From: JAWKIW01 sp046331175
Lineage (GTDB): Bacteria; Actinomycetota; Acidimicrobiia; Acidimicrobiales; Acidimicrobilacustridaceae
Reading direction: 5' to 3'
Assembly (NCBI GenBank): GCA_046331175.1
Contig: JAXLRI010000003.1
Span: 662,048-726,047, forward strand
Length of the DNA stretch: 64,000 nt
Shown: positions 32,167 through 38,477 of the stretch, piece by piece
Numbering within the stretch: the first letter of the stretch is position 1
Layout of the letters: every line of letters begins with the position of its first letter
Program-made: the position numbers and the translations under genes
Notes under the pieces: generated by a model
The model's database searches: none
What the model was told of the DNA's origin: nothing
Seen by the model: the letters and a program-made list of their open reading frames with translations, nothing else

Positions 32167-32967
32167 TCACGAGCCCTCGGCCTCGCTCGGCGGGGCGGCC
32201 GGCGGCTCGTAGAGGCTCGGGTCGCCCGGGAAGATGCCGGCGGCCATGAGCTCCTGGTCGATCTCGGCCTCGCGCTCCGCGTCGCTCATCGGCTTCGCGA
32301 TGCGGGCCCCCTTGTCTCCGAGGGTGAAGGCGAGGTCGCCGGTGGCCTGCGCCAGCAGTCCCGCGACCTGGGGCCAGTCCATGCCCGTGCCCTCGCCGCG
32401 CACCCGACCCGACGACCCCTCGACGTAGACGAAGTAGGGCGACCCGGGCACGCGGTAGTCGGCCCAGGCCTGGCTCGACAGCACCAGCTCGATGCCCTGG
32501 GGGGCCAGCGTCGCCAGCGTCGCCGGGCTCTCCTCCTCGGCCGACTTGGCCACGATGACCAGGCGGGTCCCCTCCGGGAGCAGCACCTCGTCGTCGTCGG
32601 CGCCCGTGCCGGCGCGGCCGAAGGCGTCCCAGAACCGCTCGCAGGTGGTGCACGAGCTGGACAGGAAGGCGAGGAGGGTGTCGTGCTCGGCGCCGGCGAC
32701 CCGGAGGCCGACGACCTCGTCGTCGAGGGTGACGCCGGCCAGATCGGCGGCGTCGGCGAACTCGGGCGTGCCCGACGGCGCCGGGATCTCGGGTCGGGTC
32801 CGGAAGTCGACCGGGCTGGTGACGCCCGTGGACGACGCGGGGTCGCCCACGCCGGCCCCCAGCTCGTGCAGCTTGCGCAGGATCACCGCGTGGGAGCGCA
32901 GCAGGCCGACCACCAGCACGGCGAGGACCACCAGCACCACGGTCTCGGCGGCGACCAGGACGGCCAT
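32167..32967 (-). CDS. MauD-like membrane-anchored thioredoxin-fold protein
   Basis: A 266-aa thiol-disulfide protein. An N-terminal TM anchor (VAAETVVLVVLAVLVVGLLR) is followed by a periplasm-side thioredoxin fold with the active site SSSCTTCERFWDAFG (Cys106, Cys109) and a cis-Pro-like VPGSPYFVYVEG strand. In methylamine clusters MauD, with MauE, is needed to make the light chain with its many disulfides; the same role is likely here for the 20-Cys MauA-like domain. ATG 32967 shares one base with the stop of the MauE-like gene. A longer frame up to 33171 is antisense to the MauE gene and rejected. Confidence 0.85.
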   Translation of the reverse strand: MAVLVAAETVVLVVLAVLVVGLLRSHAVILRKLHELGAGVGDPASSTGVTSPVDFRTRPEIPAPSGTPEFADAADLAGVTLDDEVVGLRVAGAEHDTLLAFLSSSCTTCERFWDAFGRAGTGADDDEVLLPEGTRLVIVAKSAEEESPATLATLAPQGIELVLSSQAWADYRVPGSPYFVYVEGSSGRVRGEGTGMDWPQVAGLLAQATGDLAFTLGDKGARIAKPMSDAEREAEIDQELMAAGIFPGDPSLYEPPAAPPSEAEGS

Positions 32968-33560
32968 CAGCGGACGGCCCCGGCGCGCTCGGAGGTGTCG
33001 GTGCGCTCGTCCCGCTCGATCGGCCCGAGCGCGGCCAGGGCCTCCTGCCAGTCGGGCACCACGGTGTAGAGGACGTACCAGAGCCAGGTGATGAGGCCGG
33101 TGAGCACGAGGAACGGCACGCCGGCGAGCGGCTGGTCGGCGAGGACGTCGAGCAGGCCGCCGGTCGGCCACACGACCGCCGTGGCCACCACGAGGGCGGC
33201 GGCGACGTTCAGCACTACGTGGAGCCGGTTGGCCGGCGCCTCCTGCACGCCGAAGCAGCCGCAGGAGGCCGTGGCCCCGCTGCGGACGACGACGCGGGCG
33301 GTGAAGGCGGCGAAGCCCAGGTAGGCGATGGCGGTCAGGGCGGCGGCGATCCGGCCGCCGACGGCGAGCACCGCGGCGGCCAGCAGGATCTCGGCGACGC
33401 CCAGGGCGCGCACGCCCAGCGCTGGTCCGGGCAGCCCGGCCGCGCGCAGGGCCCGGACCGCGCCCTTGGGCCGGCCCAGCTTCAGCGCGCCGGCGGCGCC
33501 GAGCAGCACGGCGAAGGCGAAGACGGGGCCGGCCAGCACGGTGGCCGAGGGGTCGGACAT
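32967..33560 (-). CDS. MauE-like (DoxX-type) membrane protein
   Basis: A 197-aa protein with four predicted TM helices. The signature is SCGCFGVQEAP (Cys100-Gly-Cys102) at the end of a helix, typical of MauE/DoxX-family membrane thiol proteins. MauE supports MauA maturation, probably by relaying thiol redox equivalents to MauD. ATG 33560 is first in the operon and preceded by TAACCT 8 nt away. Starting at 33719 would add about 50 low-complexity residues and is not favoured. Confidence 0.88.
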   Translation of the reverse strand: MSDPSATVLAGPVFAFAVLLGAAGALKLGRPKGAVRALRAAGLPGPALGVRALGVAEILLAAAVLAVGGRIAAALTAIAYLGFAAFTARVVVRSGATASCGCFGVQEAPANRLHVVLNVAAALVVATAVVWPTGGLLDVLADQPLAGVPFLVLTGLITWLWYVLYTVVPDWQEALAALGPIERDERTDTSERAGAVR

Positions 33561-33568
33561 GGCGACCG

Positions 33569-33574
33569 AGGTTA
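33569..33574 (-). promoter_or_regulatory. -10 (TAACCT) of the MauE-to-GH76 operon
   Basis: TAACCT on the minus strand ends 8 nt before ATG 33560. It is the only promoter-like hexamer I see for the seven-gene run, whose internal gaps are at most 25 nt. Confidence 0.5.
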
Positions 33575-33616
33575 GACGGGCCGGTGGGTGGGTCCCGCCG
33601 CGCCCGGCCGCCGACC

Positions 33617-33622
33617 TACGCT
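33617..33622 (+). promoter_or_regulatory. Leaderless-type -10 (TACGCT)
   Basis: TACGCT ends 6 nt before ATG 33629. It is divergent from the MauE-like promoter, about 43 bp away, so the two could be co-regulated. Confidence 0.55.
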
Positions 33623-33628
33623 CCGCCG

Positions 33629-34585
33629 ATGCGCAGCCGCCCCTCCCCGGCCTCGGCGGTCGCGGCGACGGCGGTGCTGCTCGCCACGGCGACCATCGGC
33701 GCGGCCGCCTCCGCGTCATCGGCCGCGGTGGCTCCGGCCGGCGCGCCGGCCGCCACCGCGACGGTGTCGGGGGACGCCATGCACTTCGGGCTCGGAGGGG
33801 GGCCGGTCCCCGGCGGGGCGGTCACCGTCCTCGAGCGGCCCGACCTCACCACCACGACCGACGCCGACGGCCACTGGGTCCTCGACGGCCTCGTGGTGGG
33901 TGACGACGCCACCTTCGTGCTGACGGCCACCGGTCGCCCGGTGGTGCAGACCGCGACCTTCACCGTCCCCGCCGGCGGGCTCGAGCGGGTGGCGTTCCAA
34001 TCCCCCGACGACCAGATCTTCGCCGGGTTCGCCCAGGTGCTGCGGATCACGCCCGACCCGACCCGCTGCCAGGTGGCGAGCACGGTCACCCGTCGGGGCC
34101 ACTCCGTGTACGGCCCGGCGGGCTCGCACGGCGAGCCGGGGGCGGTGGCGTGGATCGATCCCGCTCCGGCGAGCGCCGACGGGCCCGTGTACTTCAACCT
34201 CATCGACGCCGGGCTGATCTGGCCCGACCGCTCGCTCGACCGCACCACCGACGACGGTGGGGTGGTGTGGACCAACGTGAGCCCGGGCACCTACACCCTG
34301 CGGGCGTCCCTCGCCGGCGCCGACATCGCCCCGGCTCGCATCACCTGCCGGCCGGGGGTGCTCGTCAACGCCAGCCCGCCGTGGGGCCTCCAGGTCGTCG
34401 CCGGTGGCCTCGAGCCCGACGCGCCCTACCCGACGACCACGACGACCACGGCCGTGCCGTCGACCGTGTCGTCGACCGTGCCGTCGATCGTGCCGGCGCC
34501 CCCGCCGAGCGCCGCCGCCGCCCCGGCCGCGGGCGGCGGCACGAGCGGCGGGGCACCGTCGCTCACCCCGGCCTTCGCCGGCTGA
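33629..34585 (+). CDS. Secreted protein with Cna-B/carboxypeptidase-regulatory-like domain
   Basis: A 318-aa exported protein. Signal peptide VAATAVLLATATIGAAASAS; then a beta-sandwich domain (GGAVTVLERPDLTTTTDADG, HWVLDGLVVGDDATFVLTAT) of the carboxypeptidase-regulatory type; a middle region with two Cys; a Thr/Pro/Ala-rich C-terminus (TTTTTTAVPSTV). Divergent from the MauE-like operon across a 68-bp region, so a shared control or related envelope role is possible. ATG 33629 is set by TACGCT at leaderless spacing. Function otherwise unknown. Confidence 0.82.
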   Translation: MRSRPSPASAVAATAVLLATATIGAAASASSAAVAPAGAPAATATVSGDAMHFGLGGGPVPGGAVTVLERPDLTTTTDADGHWVLDGLVVGDDATFVLTATGRPVVQTATFTVPAGGLERVAFQSPDDQIFAGFAQVLRITPDPTRCQVASTVTRRGHSVYGPAGSHGEPGAVAWIDPAPASADGPVYFNLIDAGLIWPDRSLDRTTDDGGVVWTNVSPGTYTLRASLAGADIAPARITCRPGVLVNASPPWGLQVVAGGLEPDAPYPTTTTTTAVPSTVSSTVPSIVPAPPPSAAAAPAAGGGTSGGAPSLTPAFAG

Positions 34586-34656
34586 GCCCCTCGCCGACGA
34601 CGCCGCGACCACGCCGATGGCGCCCGCAGCGCCTCGGGTCTGCCAGGATGGCGCCC

Positions 34657-34770
34657 ATGTTCATCGGCATGGTCCTGTTCTTCGGCGTCGCCGTCCTGTG
34701 CGTCGTCGCCTTCGTCATGGTCAAGAAGAAGGACAAGGCGTACGAGCGCGGCGAGTGGGGCAACGACTGA
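34657..34770 (+). CDS. Small single-TM protein (37 aa)
   Basis: One TM helix (IGMVLFFGVAVLCVVAFVMV) then a basic/acidic tail KKKDKAYERGEWGND. Unknown function. A CAGGAT hexamer ends 7 nt before ATG 34657, suggesting leaderless expression; an in-frame ATG at 34648 is an alternative start. Positive-inside topology puts the tail in the cytosol. Confidence 0.7.
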   Translation: MFIGMVLFFGVAVLCVVAFVMVKKKDKAYERGEWGND

Positions 34771-34772
34771 TC

Positions 34773-34786
34773 GGGGCGACCGCCCC
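34773..34786. terminator. Bidirectional hairpin between convergent genes
   Basis: GGGGCG-AC-CGCCCC lies 2 nt after one stop (34770) and 12 nt from the other gene's stop (34799). No U-tract. Both genes would share it. Confidence 0.4.
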
Positions 34787-34798
34787 GGCCGGCCGGAC

Positions 34799-35080
34799 CT
34801 AGCCCGCCAGGGCGTCGGGCCGGGCCTCGGCCATCGCCAGCGCCTCGTGCAGCAGCTCGAGGGCGGTGGCGCGCACGGGGTCGAGCTCGGCGACGGTGAC
34901 CGAGCCGGGCGAGCCGAGGATCCGCCGACAGGCGGCGCGCAGCGGCTCGGGGTCGCCGGCGGCCTTGGCCACCAGCTCGGCGGCGTCGGCTCGGGGGTCC
35001 TCCGAGGGCGCCAGGCCGAGGCGCAGGGCGTGGGCGGTGACCGCTCCGGCGGTCGGGCTCGCGTACCGGGGCCGTGCCAT
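34799..35080 (-). CDS. Small helical protein, 93 aa, unknown
   Basis: Not recognised. Starts MARPRYASPTAGAVTAHALR; mainly alpha-helical, Ala/Leu/Glu-rich, one Cys (ACRRILG), no TM segment. ATG 35080 has AAGGAG 8-13 nt upstream, which decides it over an upstream frame to 35161. Two inverted repeats (35110-35124, 35158-35171) lie in its leader region, so it may be tightly regulated. Confidence 0.72.
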   Translation of the reverse strand: MARPRYASPTAGAVTAHALRLGLAPSEDPRADAAELVAKAAGDPEPLRAACRRILGSPGSVTVAELDPVRATALELLHEALAMAEARPDALAG

Positions 35081-35109
35081 GGGGCACTCCTTCGGGTCGG
35101 CTCCTACTC

Positions 35110-35124
35110 CCACACGCAGTGTGG
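35110..35124. promoter_or_regulatory. Inverted repeat CCACAC-N3-GTGTGG
   Basis: Six-base arms with a 3-nt centre, 30-44 nt upstream of ATG 35080 (minus strand). Shares the CACAC/GTGTG core with the palindrome at 35158. Confidence 0.45.
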
Positions 35125-35157
35125 CGCGGACCTTTCGCCACGCGGCAGAGGAATTCG

Positions 35158-35171
35158 TCACACCGGTGTGA
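35158..35171. promoter_or_regulatory. Perfect 14-bp palindrome TCACACCGGTGTGA
   Basis: An exact dyad, 78-91 nt upstream of ATG 35080 and 15 bp beyond the ABC permease stop. A perfect 14-bp palindrome is typical of a dimeric repressor site (TetR or GntR type); the regulator is not in the window as far as I can tell. A shorter GTGAC-N4-GTCAC repeat (35177-35190) follows. Confidence 0.5.
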
Positions 35172-35186
35172 TTTGGGTGACCGTCG

Positions 35187-37637
35187 TCACTCGACGACCC
35201 GCAGCGTCGACGGCACGTCCATCCGGCGGAGCCGACCGATCGTGAGCAGCGGGGCCAAGGCCACCACCACGACGCCGAGGACGGCGGCGATGACGAAGGT
35301 CGACGGGCGCACGGCCATCGCGATGGCCAGGTCCGGCTGCACCTCCGGGAGGAGCCGAGCCACCATCCAGGCCAGCAGCGCGAGGCCCAGGCCGATCCCG
35401 AGCAGGGTGCCGAGCACTCCGGTCAGGAGGCTCTCGGCCACACCCATCGCCGCCACGCTGCGCACCGGGAGGCCGTAGGCGAACATGGTGGCGTGCTCGC
35501 GCCGACGCTCGTCGGCGTTGATGCTGGTGGCGTTGAAGGCGATCAGCAGGGCCAGGAGGAGCACGACCGCCTCCACCAGCGTCAGCACCTCGAGCACCTG
35601 GTCCAGCACGTCGCGGATGGCGTCGACGAGGGCGGTGGCGGGTTCGACCGAGGCGACGCCGGGGGTGGCGAACAGCTGGCGCTGCAGCGCCGTGCGGTCG
35701 ACCCCGGGCGCGGGCTGGACCTCGGCGAAGCTCACGATGCCGGCGGCACCGAACAGGTCGGCGTGCGCCGCGTCGAGGAACGACACGAACCGGTACGGGA
35801 AGGTGTGGATGCCGATCACCGTGATCTCGCCGTCGACCCAGCGGTAGCCGAGCCCCTCCCGCAGCGGGTGGCGGAAGGCGATGCGGTCCCCCGGGTGCAC
35901 GCCGAGGTCGTCAGCGGCCTTCGCCGCGATGACGAGCCCGGGTTCGTCGCTGACGGCGACCCCCTCGGCCAGCGGTGGCACCCACACCCCGTGCTCCATG
36001 TCGATGACGTCCACCAGGGAGTCGAGGCTCGTCCCGGTGGGCCCGCGGAGGGTCCCCCCGACCCGCAGGCCCGTGGACGCTCGCTCGACCCCGGGGGTGG
36101 TGCGCACCGCCTCCACCGCCGGGGCGCCGGCCAGCGTGTAGGAGCTGAAGCCGACCGTCAGCCGGTCCGGTGCGGTGGCGGTGATGCCGGCCTCGGCGCC
36201 GTCGAGCACCCCGAGGAACGAGTCCATCATCCCCCGGACGCCCACCAGCGTGGCGATGGCGGCGGCGATGCCGAGCGCCGTCAGCAGCGTCCGGCGAGGA
36301 GCGCGCAGGACGCCGCGCAGCGGCAGCAGGGCGATGACCGGTCCGGGGATCCGCAGCCGGGCCAGGGCCGGGGCGAGGCCGGCTTCGGCGGTGGCCCGGG
36401 CCCCGGTCTGCAAGGCCTCCACGGGTGGCACCCGCACCGCCCGCCACACCGGCCAGAGGCTGGCCGCCACCACCAGACCCACGGCGAGGGCGGTGGCCCC
36501 CAGGTAGATCCCGGGCTGGGGCGAGGTGTCCCACACCGGCAGGGGGAAGAAGGACATGACGAGCGAGCGCATGAAGGCACCCACCACCAGCCCGACCCCC
36601 ACGCCGAGCATCGCGCCGGCCACCGCCACCTCGCCGGCGACCAGCAGCGGCCGCACCGCGAGGCGGGCCGGCGTCAGTCCCAGAGCCATGCCGATGCCGA
36701 TCTCGCGCCGCTGCGCCTCCACCATCCGCCCGGTCAGGTTGAACGCGGCGAACGCGGCGCCGAGGAGGATGAGCAGCGCGAACACGGAGTACAGCCGCTG
36801 GTCGCCGTCGATGTCGTCGTAGAGCGTGCGGTACGGACGCTCCTCGGCCAAGACCGTCACCGAGGCGGCGACGCCGGGCAGCTCGCGCGCCAGGGCGTCC
36901 TCGAGGTCGGCCTGCAGCGCCCGCAGGTCGGTGCCGGGCGCGGCCCGCACCCCAACCTCGCTGATCGCCCCCGGCCTGCCGGCCAGCCCCTGGGCGGTGG
37001 CCAAGCCGCTGAACAGCACGGCGTAGCCCGACGCGGTGAGGATCGACCCCTCCTCGCTCATCACGAGGAAGTACTGGGGCGACAGGCCGACGCCGACGAC
37101 CTCCACCGAGCGGTCGCCGCTGAGCCGGAGCGTCGCCGGCGGGGCGATCCCGTGCCGATCGGCCACGTGCTGGTCGAGCAGCACGACCGCCTGGCCGTCG
37201 TCGGCTGCGGTCAGGCCTCGGCCGCCGGTGGCCGTGAGGCGGTCCACCGCCGGTCCGCCGGCACCGAGGTCCACGCCGACGATGCGGCCCGGGATCAGGA
37301 TCGTGCGCCCGTCCCGGGACGCGTCGACCTGGATCGGCACGACGAGGCGGTTCGACGTCGCCGCGATGCGAGCCGGATCCCGCACGGACCGCAGCGCCCG
37401 CTCCAGGTCGGTGGCGGGGACCGACCCGTTGTTGGCCACCCGGACGACGAGGTCGTGCACGTCGGAGGCGGCGAAGGACGCGTCGTAGCTGGCGCGCCGC
37501 CAGCTGGCCTCCGCCTGCAGCCCGGCGTAGGCACCGGCCCCCAGCGCGATGACGAGGGCGATGGCCAGCACCTGGATCCAGCGCAGGCGGAGGTCGCGCA
37601 GGGACCAGCGCACCCACAGGCCGACGTCCCGGCGCAC
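35187..37637 (-). CDS. ABC transporter permease, FtsX/MacB-like, duplicated domain
   Basis: An 816-aa inner-membrane permease. An N-terminal TM (WIQVLAIALVIALGAGAYAG) precedes a large periplasmic MacB-PCD-like domain; then an FtsX domain (LYSVFALLILLGAAFAAFNL; RREIGIGMALGLTPARLAVR); the pattern repeats with a second periplasmic domain and a C-terminal FtsX domain (RREHATMFAYGLPVRSVAAM). This is the LolC/HrtB-like exporter plan with two FtsX cores. The GTG start lies 4 nt after the ATPase stop. Likely exports lipids, lipoproteins or a toxic compound; substrate unknown. Confidence 0.94.
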   Translation of the reverse strand: MRRDVGLWVRWSLRDLRLRWIQVLAIALVIALGAGAYAGLQAEASWRRASYDASFAASDVHDLVVRVANNGSVPATDLERALRSVRDPARIAATSNRLVVPIQVDASRDGRTILIPGRIVGVDLGAGGPAVDRLTATGGRGLTAADDGQAVVLLDQHVADRHGIAPPATLRLSGDRSVEVVGVGLSPQYFLVMSEEGSILTASGYAVLFSGLATAQGLAGRPGAISEVGVRAAPGTDLRALQADLEDALARELPGVAASVTVLAEERPYRTLYDDIDGDQRLYSVFALLILLGAAFAAFNLTGRMVEAQRREIGIGMALGLTPARLAVRPLLVAGEVAVAGAMLGVGVGLVVGAFMRSLVMSFFPLPVWDTSPQPGIYLGATALAVGLVVAASLWPVWRAVRVPPVEALQTGARATAEAGLAPALARLRIPGPVIALLPLRGVLRAPRRTLLTALGIAAAIATLVGVRGMMDSFLGVLDGAEAGITATAPDRLTVGFSSYTLAGAPAVEAVRTTPGVERASTGLRVGGTLRGPTGTSLDSLVDVIDMEHGVWVPPLAEGVAVSDEPGLVIAAKAADDLGVHPGDRIAFRHPLREGLGYRWVDGEITVIGIHTFPYRFVSFLDAAHADLFGAAGIVSFAEVQPAPGVDRTALQRQLFATPGVASVEPATALVDAIRDVLDQVLEVLTLVEAVVLLLALLIAFNATSINADERRREHATMFAYGLPVRSVAAMGVAESLLTGVLGTLLGIGLGLALLAWMVARLLPEVQPDLAIAMAVRPSTFVIAAVLGVVVVALAPLLTIGRLRRMDVPSTLRVVE

Positions 37638-37641
37638 CCCG

Positions 37642-38352
37642 TCACCACCGGAGCTCGTCGACGGGGACGGTGCCGCCCTCGGGCGGGCCGTCGCGCACGA
37701 CCGTGCCGCCGGACAGCTCCACCACCCGGTCCGCCATCCGGGCGATCTCGCGGTTGTGGGTGACGACGACCACGGCACGTCCAGCGGCCGCCTGCTCGCG
37801 CAGCAGGGCCAGGATCGTGATGCCGGTGCGGAAGTCGAGCTCGCCGGTCGGCTCGTCGGCCAGGAGCACGGGGTTGCCGGTGGCCAGGGCCCGGGCGATG
37901 GCGACCCGCTGCTGCTCGCCGCCCGACAGCTGCGCCGGGAAGTGCGTGGCTCGTGCGGACAGCCCGACGCGCTCGAGCATCGTGGCCGCGATCCCCGCAG
38001 GATCGTCACGGTGGGTGACCTCGGCACCGAAGCGCACGTTCTCCTCGGCGGTCAGGCCGGGGAACAGGTTGAAGGTCTGGAACACGAAGCTGATCGTCTC
38101 GCGGCGGTAGGCGAACAGCTCCTTGCGCGACGCCGTGGTCAGCTCGTGGCCGGCGACACGTGCGGTCCCGCGGCTCGGCTCGTCGAGGGCGCCGAGCAGG
38201 TTGAGCAGGGTCGTCTTCCCGCAGCCCGACGGGCCGAGCACGACCACCAGCTCGCCGGCGTCGACGACCAGGTCGACGCCGTCGAGGGCCACCACCTCGC
38301 CGGCGTCGGTGCGGAAGGTCCGTCCGACGCCGACCAGCTCGACCACGTTCAT
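37642..38352 (-). CDS. ABC transporter ATP-binding protein (LolD/MacB type)
   Basis: A 236-aa ATPase. Walker A GPSGCGKTTLLN, Q-loop VFQTFNLFPGL, signature LSGGEQQRVAIARAL, Walker B VLLADEPTGELD, H-loop VVVTHN. The -TGELD- segment is characteristic of the LolD/MacB/FtsE group that pairs with FtsX-type permeases, here the next gene. ATG 38352 has GGAGGA 4-9 nt upstream. Divergent from ppsA; no clear promoter of its own found, though CCCTA-rich motifs lie in the 125-bp gap. Confidence 0.96.
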   Translation of the reverse strand: MNVVELVGVGRTFRTDAGEVVALDGVDLVVDAGELVVVLGPSGCGKTTLLNLLGALDEPSRGTARVAGHELTTASRKELFAYRRETISFVFQTFNLFPGLTAEENVRFGAEVTHRDDPAGIAATMLERVGLSARATHFPAQLSGGEQQRVAIARALATGNPVLLADEPTGELDFRTGITILALLREQAAAGRAVVVVTHNREIARMADRVVELSGGTVVRDGPPEGGTVPVDELRW

Positions 38353-38464
38353 CGGTCCTCCCGTCGATCTCCCGTCCGAGGCACCGCCTGCGAGGTCCAG
38401 CGTCGCCGCCGGGAACCCCAGGGGGTAGGGACCTAGGGCACTGGGGGCTCCCCGATGCGGCACC

Positions 38465-38470
38465 TAGGGT
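38465..38470 (+). promoter_or_regulatory. Leaderless-type -10 (TAGGGT) that decides the ppsA start
   Basis: TAGGGT ends 7 nt before the GTG at 38478. The earlier in-frame GTG at 38469 overlaps this hexamer, so it could not be transcribed from it. An ACCTAGGG copy at 38431-38438 repeats the ACCTAGGG at 38462-38469. Confidence 0.6.
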
Positions 38471-38477
38471 GGGAGAC

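Noticed and set aside
28040..33574. Ordinary methylamine-utilisation cluster
   Set aside because: No MauB, MauG, amicyanin or MauC-like gene is present, and the light-chain-like domain is fused to a propeller and followed by GH76.
38469..38477. GTG 38469 as the ppsA start
   Set aside because: It overlaps the TAGGGT -10 box; the next in-frame GTG (38478) has the leaderless spacing.
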